Source: Halopiger xanaduensis SH-6
GTDB taxonomy: Archaea; Halobacteriota; Halobacteria; Halobacteriales; Natrialbaceae
Assembly: GCF_000217715.1 (NCBI RefSeq)
Contig: NC_015666.1
Location: 322,270 to 386,269 of the forward strand
Reading direction: 5' to 3'
DNA: 64,000 nucleotides
This document shows positions 52,478-61,300 of this stretch, piece by piece. The first letter of the stretch is position 1, and each line of letters begins with the position of its first letter. The notes below the pieces were generated by a model that saw only the letters and a program-made list of their open reading frames with translations, ran no database searches and was not told where the DNA came from. The position numbers and the translations under genes were made by a program.

Positions 52478-54709
52478 TTACTGGAAGCCGATCCGGCTGC
52501 CGCGACGACCGGTCGGTTCCGGGCCGCCCGAGCCGCCCTGGAACTCGTCCTCGATGCGCTCGTAGTAGTCGAGGATGTCCTCGGTGATCGTCGGCCGGAC
52601 GTTCTCCATCGCCTGCCGGAAGTGGCGCATCTCGACGACGTCCGCTTCCTCGTCCTCGCGCAGCGCCTCGATCGCCGCCTCGCGGGCGATCGACTCGAGG
52701 TCGCTGCCGACGTAGCCGTCCGTGATCTCGGCGATTTCCCGCAGCGAGACGTCGGCGGCCAGCGGCGTATCCTCGGTGTGGATCTCGAGGATGCGCTCGC
52801 GGCCCTCGACGTCGGGCTCGCCGATCATCACGAGGCGGTCGAACCGACCCGAGCGCAACAGTGCGGGGTCGATCATGTCGGGCCGGTTGGTCGCGCCGAT
52901 GACCATCACGTCCTCCATGTCCTCGAGGCCGTCGAGTTCGGTCAGCAGCTGGTTGACGACCCGCTCGGAGACGTTCGAACCAGTCTCGCCGCCGCCGCGA
53001 CCGGGTGCGAGGGCGTCGAGCTCGTCGAAGAAGATCACCGTCGGCGAGACCTGCCGGGCCTTGCGGAAGGTCTGCCGGATGGCCTTCTCCGATTCGCCGA
53101 CCCACTTCGAGAGTAGCTGCGGGCCGCGCACCGAGATGAAGTTCGCGTTCGTCTCGTTGGCGACGGCCTTCGCCATCAGCGTCTTCCCGGTGCCCGGCGG
53201 CCCGTACAGCAGGACCCCGGCCGGCGGATCGACGCCCAGCCGGTCGAACCGCTCGGGGCTCGAGAGGGGCCACTCGACGGATTCCTGGACCTGCTCTTTA
53301 GCCTCGTTGAGGCCGCCGACGTCGTCCCAGGAGATCTTCGGGAGTTCGACGAGGACCTCCCGCATCGCCGACGGCTCCACCTCGTTTAAGGCGCCGCGGA
53401 AGTCTTCGCGCTTGACGATCATCCGGTCGATCAGGCTCGGCGGAATGTCCTCCTCGTCGAGGTCGATCTCGGGGAGGTACCGCCGCAGGGCCTTCATCGC
53501 GGCCTCCTTCGTCAGGCTCTCGATGTCGGCGCCGACGAAGCCGTGGGTCTCGTCGGCGAGGTGACCGAGGTTGACGTCGTCCGACAGCGGCATGCCGCGG
53601 GTGTGGATCTGGAGGATTTCCTCGCGGCCGGTCTCGTCGGGGACGCCGATCTCGATCTCGCGGTCGAACCGACCCGGACGACGCAGCGCGGGGTCGACCG
53701 AGTCGACGCGGTTGGTCGCCGCGATGACGATGACCTGCCCGCGCGACTCGAGGCCGTCCATCATGGTCAGCAACTGGGCGACGACGCGGCGTTCGACCTC
53801 GCCGGTGACGTCCTCCCGTTTGGGGGCGATGGAGTCGAGTTCGTCGATGAAGATGATCGACGGCGACTCCTCGGTCGCGTCCTCGAAGATCTCGCGTAAC
53901 TGCTGTTCGGACTCGCCGTAGTACTTGGAGATGATCTCCGGGCCCGCGATGGAGAAGAAACTCGCGGAGGTCTCGTTAGCGACGGCCTTCGCGAGCAGCG
54001 TCTTCCCGGTGCCCGGCGGGCCGTGCAGGAGGACGCCCTGCGGCGGCTCGATGCCGAGCTTCTTGAAGATCTGCGGGTGCTTCATCGGGAGTTCGACCAT
54101 CTCCCGGACCCGCTGGATCTCGCTCTGGAGTCCGCCGATGTCCTCGTAGGTGATGCCGCCGCCGGTCTTCTCGAAGCCCGAAATGGGCTCCTCGCGGAGT
54201 TCGACGTCGGTGTCCTCAGTGATGAGGACCACCCCTTCCGGTTCCGTTTCGACCGCGATCAGCGGGATGGCCTGCCCCGGGGACCGCATGAAGGGATGGT
54301 TCGTCGAGCTCATTACGGGGACGATGTCGCGGCCGACGACCGGCCGCTTCAGGATCTGCCGTTTGACCATGCCGGCGGCGTCTGAGCCGAACTGGACCGA
54401 CGCCTCCTCCGGCGGCGCGAGGGTGAGTTTGTCGGCCTTCGTCGCTTCGGCCTTCCGGATCGTCACCCGCTCGCCGATGCCCACGTCGGCGTTCTGCCGG
54501 GTGAAACCGTCGATGCGGACGGTGTCCGTGTTCCAGTCCTGCCGGTCGGCGCGCCACACCTTCGCGGCGGTGGTGTCCGCACCTTCGATCTCGATGATGT
54601 CGCCCGGACTCAGCTTCAAATGCAACAGCGTGTCCGGGTCGAGTCGGGCGATACCACGACCCGAGTCGTTCGGGTACGCTTTGGCAACCTCCAGTTGAAC
54701 TTCGTTCAT
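52478..54709 (-). CDS. cdc48: CDC48/VAT-type AAA ATPase
   Basis: The 743-residue protein has an N domain (about 1-185; [20 protein letters not shown]) and two AAA modules. The first has Walker A at 230-237 (GPPGTGKT) and Asp-Glu at 289-290. The second has Walker A at 503-510 and Asp-Glu at 562-563. It forms a hexamer that unfolds proteins for the archaeal proteasome. The C-terminal tail is Gly/Arg/Pro-rich ([19 protein letters not shown]). It is the archaeal homologue of VCP/p97 and probably works with SAMP tagging. Confidence 0.96.
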   Translation of the reverse strand: MNEVQLEVAKAYPNDSGRGIARLDPDTLLHLKLSPGDIIEIEGADTTAAKVWRADRQDWNTDTVRIDGFTRQNADVGIGERVTIRKAEATKADKLTLAPPEEASVQFGSDAAGMVKRQILKRPVVGRDIVPVMSSTNHPFMRSPGQAIPLIAVETEPEGVVLITEDTDVELREEPISGFEKTGGGITYEDIGGLQSEIQRVREMVELPMKHPQIFKKLGIEPPQGVLLHGPPGTGKTLLAKAVANETSASFFSIAGPEIISKYYGESEQQLREIFEDATEESPSIIFIDELDSIAPKREDVTGEVERRVVAQLLTMMDGLESRGQVIVIAATNRVDSVDPALRRPGRFDREIEIGVPDETGREEILQIHTRGMPLSDDVNLGHLADETHGFVGADIESLTKEAAMKALRRYLPEIDLDEEDIPPSLIDRMIVKREDFRGALNEVEPSAMREVLVELPKISWDDVGGLNEAKEQVQESVEWPLSSPERFDRLGVDPPAGVLLYGPPGTGKTLMAKAVANETNANFISVRGPQLLSKWVGESEKAIRQTFRKARQVSPTVIFFDELDALAPGRGGGETGSNVSERVVNQLLTELDGLEDMEDVMVIGATNRPDMIDPALLRSGRFDRLVMIGEPDVEGRERILEIHTEDTPLAADVSLREIAEITDGYVGSDLESIAREAAIEALREDEEADVVEMRHFRQAMENVRPTITEDILDYYERIEDEFQGGSGGPEPTGRRGSRIGFQ

Positions 54710-54903
54710 GATTCGGGATGGACGGCGATGTGAGTCACTCCGATTCGTGATCGGATAGGTTTTTTGCTAGCTCTAGTTGTGCTAGATGCTACCACGTCAG
54801 AGTTAGGGAGGTGGCTACATAGATGTGACGGCATCGGACGGTTTTGGCGGGACCGGATCGGCGAGCAGATGGCTTTTTTGCCGTTCACCTCCCCGGCGTA
54901 CGT

Positions 54904-56283
54904 ATGACCACGAACACGGGTCCGAACGTCCTCGCGTTCGACGGCCGCATGGGTGCCAGCGGCGACATGCTCCTCGCCGCCCTGGTCGACGCCGGGGCCG
55001 ATCCCGACGCTCTCGAGGCGGTCGAAGCCACCCTCGAGATCGAGTACCGGATCGCCGAGACGGTCAAGTGCGGGATCGCGTCGACGACGGTCGACGTGGT
55101 GTTGACCGGTGAATCAGGTGACTCGAGCGGTCACGAACACGAGCACGACGAACACAGCCACCAGCACGACGGTCACGATCATTCGAGACACGAGCACGAT
55201 CACGGCCACGACGACCACAATCACGCGGACGGCCACTCGAGCGACGGCGACCACGACCACGTCCACGCCGAGGGTCACGGACCGCACCGCAGCTATCGGG
55301 AAGTCCGCGAGATCGTCGCGGACATGGCCCTCCCCGCCGCCGTCGAAGACGACGCGCTCGCGATCTTCAAACGGCTCGGCGAGGCCGAAGCCAGCGTCCA
55401 CGGCGAGACCCTAGAGGACATTCACTTCCACGAGGTCGGAGCCGACGACGCCATCGCGGACGTCGTCGGCGCGGCGGCGCTGGTCCACGACCTCGAGCCG
55501 GACCGGATCGTCACGACGCCGCTTTCGACCGGCGGCGGCACCGTCGGGATGAGCCACGGCGAGTACCCCGTCCCCACGCCGGCGGTGGTCGAAATCGCCC
55601 GGGAGGCCGACTGGTCGCTGCGCGGCGGGCCCGTCGACCGCGAACTGCTGACCCCGACCGGCGCGGCGATCCTCGCGCACTTCGCCGAGGGCGTCGACGA
55701 ACTCCCCTCGCTCGAGCTCGAGGCGTCGGGCTACGGCGCCGGCGGCTACGACCTCGATCCGCACCCGAACGTGCTCCGGGCGCTCGTCGGCCGAGGTGAC
55801 GGCTCGCTCGTGAAGGACGACATCGCCGTCCTCGAGACGAACCTCGACGATGCAACGCCGGAAGTGCTGGGCGGCCTGCAGGAGACGCTCTCGGACGCGG
55901 GCGCGCGAGACGTTTCGATTCTTCCGGCGACGATGAAGAAGTCCCGCCCGGGCCACCTCGTGAAGGTTATCTGCAAGCCCGAGGATCGGCAGCGCGTCGC
56001 TCGAGCGCTCGCCGAGGAGACGGGGACGCTCGGGGTTCGCGATGCGGGGGCGACACATCGGTGGATCGCACGGCGGGAGTTCGAGACGGTAGAGTTGGAA
56101 CTCGAGGGAGAGACCTACGAGGTGACCGTGAAAATCGCGAGTGACGCCGACGGCGAGGTTTACGACGTGAGTGCCGAGTACGAGGACGCGAAGGCGGTTG
56201 CTCGAGAAACCGAATTGTCGATTCGTGAGGTGATTCGGCGAGCGGAAGACCAGAGTCCGACAAATCGTAGAGACGAATTCTGA
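54904..56283 (+). CDS. larC: LarC-type nickel-insertion protein with His-rich region
   Basis: I chose the ATG at 54904 (459 residues); the frame upstream is not coding. The start AFDGRMGASGDMLLAAL carries the LarC signature (D-x-x-x-G-x-S-G-D-M). The protein has the family's C-terminal domains (VLETNLDDATPEVLGGLQET and MKKSRPGHLVKVICKPEDRQ). LarC inserts nickel into the pyridinium cofactor of lactate racemase (LarA) using CTP. Residues about 77-128 are a His/Asp-rich segment with more than 20 His residues, longer than in many homologues, probably for nickel storage. larA, larB and larE are not in this window. The last 560 bp are duplicated at 57540-58090. Confidence 0.9.
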   Translation: MTTNTGPNVLAFDGRMGASGDMLLAALVDAGADPDALEAVEATLEIEYRIAETVKCGIASTTVDVVLTGESGDSSGHEHEHDEHSHQHDGHDHSRHEHDHGHDDHNHADGHSSDGDHDHVHAEGHGPHRSYREVREIVADMALPAAVEDDALAIFKRLGEAEASVHGETLEDIHFHEVGADDAIADVVGAAALVHDLEPDRIVTTPLSTGGGTVGMSHGEYPVPTPAVVEIAREADWSLRGGPVDRELLTPTGAAILAHFAEGVDELPSLELEASGYGAGGYDLDPHPNVLRALVGRGDGSLVKDDIAVLETNLDDATPEVLGGLQETLSDAGARDVSILPATMKKSRPGHLVKVICKPEDRQRVARALAEETGTLGVRDAGATHRWIARREFETVELELEGETYEVTVKIASDADGEVYDVSAEYEDAKAVARETELSIREVIRRAEDQSPTNRRDEF

Positions 56284-56487
56284 GATAGAAATCACTCTAT
56301 TGATCGTTTTTGCCTTCCTGACGAAATCACGTACCGTGACTCCGCGGCGGAGGTTACGGTAACGAAGCAGAATACGGCGACAGTTGGATTACAAACGTAA
56401 TTTGACTTACCGACGCTCGAGGAGTTACGACTACCGAGCTACGTTATATCAAATAAATAATCAGGTGTTGGAAAGTGGCAGGACTAT

Positions 56488-57258
56488 TCAGAGAAGACCG
56501 TCGACGTCAAGGTCGAGGTCGAACTGCGCATCAAGGAAGTCCGATGCGTCCGAAGCATCATCGAAGGGACCGAATTGCTCACCGTCAACGATGACGAAGA
56601 CGCCAGCGGAAGTCTCGAATGCGGAGACATCCTCTTCACTGACACCGTCGTCGCCGTTAGTACCGTCGTCGCCGTTAGTACCGTCGTCGCCGTTAGTACC
56701 GTCGTCGCCGTCAGTTTCGTTCTCGTCGTCAGCACCGTCATCGGCGCCGAAGATGTTATCCTCGACGTCGATTTCCTGTTCGGGCTCGACGTCCTGCTCG
56801 GCGTCGACGCTCGAGTCAGCAGTCGCGTCGACGTCAGCAGCGTTGGTCTGGTCGACGTCCTGGTTCTGCGCGACTTCAGCGGTGGAGAACGCCGTCGCGC
56901 CAGTACCGGCACCGTTATCGGTAGCCGCAGCGCCGCCGGCACCGCCGCTCTTTTGTTTGGCGTGGTCCGCAGCGCCCGCAGCAGCGCCACCAGAGCCGGA
57001 GCCGCCAACGGCGAGCGCGTCACCGGACGTCGCGCTGGCCGTCTGCGCGTTGTTGTTGGTCTGGTCGACGCTCACTTCGGTCGTCGCGTCACCGGACTCG
57101 ATGTCCTGAATCGCCTCGACATCCTGGTCAAGGAGGTCTCCGTCGAAGAGATCGTCCGTGTCGGTATCGTTATCCTGTGCCGCTGCCGTTCCAGCGAGTG
57201 CCATCGCCGCAAGGGCGACCATCGCTACCGTCAGTGTGATTGCGAGTGCGCGCTTCAT
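56488..57258 (-). CDS. Secreted Q/N-repeat protein, curlin-like family (A1)
   Basis: I chose the ATG at 57258 (256 residues), which gives a Sec signal peptide (MKRALAITLTVAMVALAAMA ... TAAAQ) and probable cleavage after about residue 27. The mature protein has two family motifs, VDQTNNNAQ and NQDVDQTNAAD, separated by a Gly/Ala/Ser-rich spacer. Then come an Asp/Glu-rich part and four TNGDDG units (four 18-bp repeats), and a distinct C-terminal end (FVIVDGEQFGPFDDASDASD). It is paralogous to the protein at 58172-58816 and related to the large repeat protein at 59502. Probably secreted, extracellular or cell-surface; assembly into fibres is inference. 204 bp of non-coding DNA lie between it and larC. 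Confidence 0.75.
   Translation of the reverse strand: MKRALAITLTVAMVALAAMALAGTAAAQDNDTDTDDLFDGDLLDQDVEAIQDIESGDATTEVSVDQTNNNAQTASATSGDALAVGGSGSGGAAAGAADHAKQKSGGAGGAAATDNGAGTGATAFSTAEVAQNQDVDQTNAADVDATADSSVDAEQDVEPEQEIDVEDNIFGADDGADDENETDGDDGTNGDDGTNGDDGTNGDDGVSEEDVSAFETSAGVFVIVDGEQFGPFDDASDASDFLDAQFDLDLDVDGLL
56644..56715 (-). repeat. Four tandem 18-bp repeats inside the A1 gene
   Basis: The unit (plus strand ACCGTCGTCGCCGTTAGT) occurs at 56644, 56662, 56680 and 56698, the last with one changed base. In protein each unit is TNGDDG or NGDDGT. The paralogue at 58172 lacks them, so they arose or expanded after the duplication. They are in frame and variable in principle. Confidence 0.85.
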
Positions 57259-57539
57259 AGTTGAATTTTTGCTGTTTATGAGGCACGCATCACACGGGAG
57301 TACCGCTCCGCAACCGAGCTCGACCCTTTCCGCGGGCCGCCGCTCGTCACGGGAGGTACCAACCGACTCCCGACGCATCCCCTGTGACGCGTTGCCCAGT
57401 CGCTGCTCATCACGGAGTCCCACTTCAACCCGAACTACAGTTTCAGGGGAAGACTCGAATTAGAAGTGCTACAGCTGTTGATCTGTTTCTGCTGATGGAG
57501 ATTTCATTGTTCCTAATACTACACCTTCGAACGAGACGA

Positions 57540-58090
57540 GAACCGCCCGTCGCTCGAGATCGAGGCTCGAGCCACGGCGCCGACAGCTTCGACCTCGATC
57601 CACACCCAGACGTGCTCCGGGCGCTCGTCGGCCGGAACGAGAGGGGTGCTCGTGACCGACGACATCGCCGTCCTCGAGACGAACCTCGAGCCACGCGACG
57701 CCGAAAGTCATAGCCTACAGGACGAATTTATGGACGCGGGCGAGCGTGGCGTTTCGATCCTGCCGGCGATGATGAAGAAGTTCCGCCCTGGCGACCTCGT
57801 GAAGATCATCTGCAAACCCAGGCATCGCCAGCGCGTCGCTCGAGCGCTGACCGAGAAGACGGGACATTAGGTGTTCGTAATGCAGGGATCGGGGCGACGC
57901 ATCGATGGATTGCACAGCAAGAGTTCGAGACGGAGGGTTGGTACTCGACGGCGAAACCCACGAAGTGACTGTGAAATAGCGAGCGATGCCGACGGCGAGA
58001 TTTACGACGTCAGTGCCGAGTGCGAGGACCGAAGGTAGTTGCTCGAAAAGTCGATTTGTCGAATCGAAGTGTGATTCAACAGGCAGAAAC
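57540..58090 (+). pseudogene. larC 3' fragment, duplicated and decayed
   Basis: Read on the plus strand, the segment repeats larC from about codon 265 to the end: VTDDIAVLETNLEPRDAESH, MKKFRPGDLVKIICKPRHRQ and RVARALTEKTGH match the parent. Frames are broken by small indels around 57650, a stop at 57868-57870 (where the parent continues GTLGVRD) and another stop near 57976 (TAG, parent AAAATC). The fragment has no start and no N-terminal half. It marks the duplication that also copied the secreted-protein gene. Confidence 0.85.
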
Positions 58091-58171
58091 GACTGTACTC
58101 ACTTCCACTAGCTAGGACCCTCACCGCAAGTCAACACATCAAAAAATAAGCAGAACGAATATGGACCGGGT

Positions 58172-58816
58172 TTATCCTTCAGTTGCGTTCAGGTCGACGT
58201 CAGCATTGATCGCATCGACGATGTCAGCGATCGAGTCCTCGCTCAGGTCGACGGTCTCGTTACCGTTGTCAGTGCCGTCGTCGACACCGTCACCGGCGTT
58301 GACTTCGTTATCTTCGACTTCGACTTCCTGTTCGGGTTCGACGTTCTGCTCGGCGTCGACGCTCGAGTCCGCATTAGCGTCGATCTGCGCAGCGTTGGTC
58401 TGGTCGACGTCCTGGTTCTGCGCGACTTCAGCAGTGGAGAACGCCGTAGCGCCAGTGCTGGCACCGTTATCGGTAGCCGTAGCGCCGGCACCGCTACCGC
58501 TCTTGTACTTAGCGTGATCCGCGGCGCCCGCAGCGCCGGCACCGCCGCCGTTACCGGAGCTACCAGCGACCGCGTCACCGGACGTCGCGCTGGCCGTCTG
58601 CGCGTTGTTGTTGGTCTGGTCGACGCTCACTTCGGTCGTCGCGTCACCGGACTCGATGTCCTGCTCCGCATCGACGTCCTGATCGAGGAGGTCTCCGTCG
58701 AAGAGATCGTCGGTTTCGTTGTCTCCGTTGTCCTGTGCAGCTGCCGTTCCAGCGAGTGCCATCGCCGCAACGGCGATCATCGCTACCGTCAGTGTGATTG
58801 CGAGTGCGCGCTTCAT
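58172..58816 (-). CDS. Secreted Q/N-repeat protein, curlin-like family (A2)
   Basis: I chose the ATG at 58816 (214 residues). The signal peptide (MKRALAITLTVAMIAVAAMA) is nearly identical to the one in A1. The mature protein has the same two motifs VDQTNNNAQ and NQDVDQTNAAQ, the Gly/Ala-rich spacer with a DHAKYK segment, and an Asp/Glu-rich region. It ends in SEDSIADIVDAINADVDLNA, unlike A1. It lacks the TNGDDG units. The upstream 240 bp are nearly the same as for A1, so both probably share regulation. Probably secreted. Confidence 0.75.
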   Translation of the reverse strand: MKRALAITLTVAMIAVAAMALAGTAAAQDNGDNETDDLFDGDLLDQDVDAEQDIESGDATTEVSVDQTNNNAQTASATSGDAVAGSSGNGGGAGAAGAADHAKYKSGSGAGATATDNGASTGATAFSTAEVAQNQDVDQTNAAQIDANADSSVDAEQNVEPEQEVEVEDNEVNAGDGVDDGTDNGNETVDLSEDSIADIVDAINADVDLNATEG

Positions 58817-59343
58817 ATTGATGAGTTTCGTGTTTATGAGGCACGCATCACACGGGGGTACCAGCTCCGCAACGGAGCGTCGACCGCTATCCGCAGGCCG
58901 CCGCTCGTCGCGGGAGGTACCAACCGACTCCCGACGCATCCCCGCTGTGACGCGTTGCCCAGTCGCTGCTCATCACGGAGTTCCACTTCAACCCGGACCA
59001 CAGTTTCAGGGGAAGACTCGCATTAGAAGTTCTGCAACCGTTGATCTCTATCTGTTGGGTCGGCTTTCACTCGCTGCAACTGTCCCTCCCAATCGATACG
59101 ATCAGCTTAGCGAACCGTTCGTTCCTCGTTCCGGCAACGGCATCACGCGGTGCCGTCCCCGAAATACCGAGTATGAACTGCGAGGGTTTGCGACCGGCTT
59201 CCAGTAACCACGGCCTTTGCGCCGTGAAACAGTCCCCAATTTCGATACGTAGCCGGCGATTTCGAGACCTCGAGACCGTCAGTGACGGCTGTATAGCATT
59301 TGAGATGGGTTAGCACACCATCAGATCGAGCGGGCCGCGATCG

Positions 59344-59432
59344 AAGTTTCCCCCTTCCGGTCGTAAGTTCCACCCTTCGGAACGGTAGGTCGCTTCATAT
59401 TTGCCGAAACTGACAGATAACAAAGTCTGTCA
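59344..59432 (+). promoter_or_regulatory. Control region of the large curlin-like gene
   Basis: Two imperfect direct repeats (AAGTTTCCCCCTTCCGG at 59344-59360 and AAGTTCCACCCTTCGGA at 59365-59381) lie 21 bp apart, two turns of the helix. They are followed by TTCATATTTG at about 59394, a possible TATA element. Further on is a perfect palindrome (TGACAGA at 59411-59417, TCTGTCA at 59426-59432, spacer TAACAAAG). A leader of about 75 nt would follow. The layout suggests an activator site upstream and an operator or RNA structure downstream. The interval 59056-59340 holds no gene. Confidence 0.4.
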
Positions 59433-59501
59433 TCGGGATACGACGGTTCACGCCGTGGAGTTACAGAAAGGAAGACTCTCACGGTTCACGTCAAACGAAT
59501 C

Positions 59502-61052
59502 ATGACAAACACGACGACGATACGTTCACAGTGTACGACGGTTCTTATGGCATGTATAGTCGCCGTAGCGATGCTCTCGGTCGGCGTGCCGGCGGCCGCA
59601 GCCGCCGAAGACGCCGAGACTGAGGGCGACGGCAGCGCTGGTACGCCCTACGCGCTCGAGGACGACGAAGGCCTGTACCTGGTCTTCGGCGCCGAGCTGG
59701 GAGACATGACCCTCGAGGAGTACATCGAGGAGCACGCGTCCGGCGATCAGATGGACGACGTCGAGATCTCCCAGTACCAGGACGTCGACCAGGTCAACAT
59801 CAACCAGCAGGAGAACGCGACGTCGATCTCGATCGACGGCGGCGAGGCCACGGCGGTGCAGGAGGCCTCGCAGTACAACGATAACGAACAGTACGCGGAC
59901 GCGAACGCGGACAACACGCAGGCGGTCCAGACGGAGTTCGAGGACGTCGGCGAGGTCACGATCCTCATCGGCGACGGCGACGGCAAGTCGTTCGACGGCT
60001 GGGGCATCGCCGACAAGAAGGGCCACAAGCCCGAGATCGACAACGCCGACCAGACGGCCGAAGCCGAAGTGACGCAGGTCCAGGAAGTTGCCCAGCTCAA
60101 CTACAACGAGCAGAACATCGCGTTCGCGATCGCGGAGAACGGCAGCGAAGCGACCGCGCTCCAGCAGTCCCAGCAGTCCAACGAGAACCTGCAACAGGGC
60201 GTCGCGAACGCGACCAACGTCTACACGGGCAACGGTCAGTTCGAGGACCAGGCCGCAGAAGCGGCGGTCCAGCAGGGCCAGGCCGTCAGCCAGGAGAACA
60301 TCAACCAGCAGGACGGCGCCGTTGCGATCGCCGTCGGCAACGACAGCGTCGCGACCGCGATCCAGATGACGGAGCAGACCAACCTCAACGAACAGATCGG
60401 CAACGCGACCGCCGAAAACGTCATCCAGTCGCTCGGCGGCATGAACGTCGCCACGGCCGGTCTCGACGACGACACCCAGGTCCTCGACACCGAGCGCTCG
60501 GTCGAGACGCTGCTCGCCGACAAGGAGGGCGACCACCACAAGAAGAGCGACGAGAAGGTCCAGACGGCCACCTCCGAAGTGGCCCAGAACCAGACCGCCG
60601 AGCAGATGAACGTCAACCTGCAGAACACGGCGCTGGCGCTCGCGACCAACGAGAGCAACGCCACCGCCGTCCAGTTGGCCTACCAGTCCAACATCAACTC
60701 GCAGGTCGGCGCCGCCGACGCGCTGAACGTCTACGCCGGCCCGAGCCACCAGTACGAGAACGCGATCGTGACCTCGACCACGAGCGTGACCGTTGGCGGC
60801 GAAGACGTCGACGGTATCGAAGGGATCTCGTACGACAGCGACGCGCAGCAGACGAACGATCCCCAGCAGCACGCGAGCGCCCAGATCGCGCAGGTGCAGT
60901 TCATCACGCAGGAGAACGTCAACGAGCAGCACGCCGCCATCGCCGTAGCCGAAAACGGAGATGACGCCGACGCTGCGCAGGTGACCATGCAGGAGAACGA
61001 GAACGTCCAGTTCGGGTCCGTCGCCGCGACGAACCTCTGGGCTGCAGCGTAA
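59502..61052 (+). CDS. Large secreted protein with ten curlin-like Q/N repeats (B)
   Basis: The 516-residue protein begins with a signal peptide (VLMACIVAVAMLSVGVPAAA, cleavage near residue 35) and an acidic N-terminal part. Then five repeats of 53-57 residues follow (about 88-140, 189-242, 254-310, 358-413, 459-515). Each holds two half-motifs of the form Q-x3-Q-x-N-x-N-x-Q, 27 or 28 residues apart, for example QTAEQMNVNLQ and QLAYQSNINSQ. Between them lie A-x-A-I/L-A-type strands. Spacers of variable, partly charged sequence separate repeats 1-2 and 3-4. The alternating Gln/Asn ladder resembles CsgA curlin repeats and suggests a beta-solenoid that could polymerise. No sortase or membrane anchor is visible, so it is probably extracellular. 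Confidence 0.8.
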   Translation: MTNTTTIRSQCTTVLMACIVAVAMLSVGVPAAAAAEDAETEGDGSAGTPYALEDDEGLYLVFGAELGDMTLEEYIEEHASGDQMDDVEISQYQDVDQVNINQQENATSISIDGGEATAVQEASQYNDNEQYADANADNTQAVQTEFEDVGEVTILIGDGDGKSFDGWGIADKKGHKPEIDNADQTAEAEVTQVQEVAQLNYNEQNIAFAIAENGSEATALQQSQQSNENLQQGVANATNVYTGNGQFEDQAAEAAVQQGQAVSQENINQQDGAVAIAVGNDSVATAIQMTEQTNLNEQIGNATAENVIQSLGGMNVATAGLDDDTQVLDTERSVETLLADKEGDHHKKSDEKVQTATSEVAQNQTAEQMNVNLQNTALALATNESNATAVQLAYQSNINSQVGAADALNVYAGPSHQYENAIVTSTTSVTVGGEDVDGIEGISYDSDAQQTNDPQQHASAQIAQVQFITQENVNEQHAAIAVAENGDDADAAQVTMQENENVQFGSVAATNLWAAA

Positions 61053-61300
61053 CTGAACCGTTACGCGATCGTCGTTCGACCGGCTACCGACTCCGTTTCG
61101 ATATTCTGTTTTTTGCCGTCCGTCCCGCGAATCGAGCCGCGCGACTCCTGTCGGCAGCGAGCGTCACCGATGATTCCGTCCCGCCTTATCCGCACGACGG
61201 CTCCTGCGACGGCCCAAAATCAAAACGCGCGTCGCGCGTACGGTTCCAAAAAATGGACTGAGACAGGCGTTCTCGTCGAGGCGAATCGAACCGAGACCGA

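Larger units (their letters stand above)
55700..57500. repeat. Segmental duplication, copy 1
   Basis: This segment contains the 3' part of larC, the gap after it, the secreted-protein gene at 56488-57258 and about 240 bp of its upstream region. It is repeated in the same order and orientation at about 57540-59055. Conservation is high over the larC part, the N-terminal half of the secreted protein and the upstream region (for example TTTATGAGGCACGCATCACA in both). The middle and C-terminal parts of the secreted proteins have diverged. Boundaries are approximate to about 30 bp. Confidence 0.75.
57540..59055. repeat. Segmental duplication, copy 2
   Basis: This segment contains the larC fragment, the second secreted-protein gene and the matching upstream region (58817-59055). 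Order and orientation are as in copy 1. Copy 2 is shorter because the gap between the larC part and the secreted-protein gene is about 80 bp instead of 204 bp, and because the secreted-protein gene is shorter. The larC part has decayed while the secreted-protein gene stayed open, which suggests selection for the latter. Confidence 0.75.

Noticed and set aside
56644-56715. Short tandem repeats as a possible CRISPR array
   Set aside because: The 18-bp units are directly adjacent with no spacers and are in frame within a coding region.
57443-57711. Two minus-strand frames of about 80 codons between the secreted-protein genes
   Set aside because: They lie over the antisense of the decayed larC copy and mirror frames opposite intact larC.
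59056-59340. Possible gene or RNA between A2 and the large repeat gene
   Set aside because: Frames are short and compositionally random, and no stable RNA fold or tRNA-like pattern was seen.
59526-60932. 468-codon minus-strand frame opposite the large curlin-like gene
   Set aside because: Its regular LLVDVLL-type repeats are only the complement of the Gln/Asn repeats; the plus-strand protein has a signal peptide and a start with upstream control elements.
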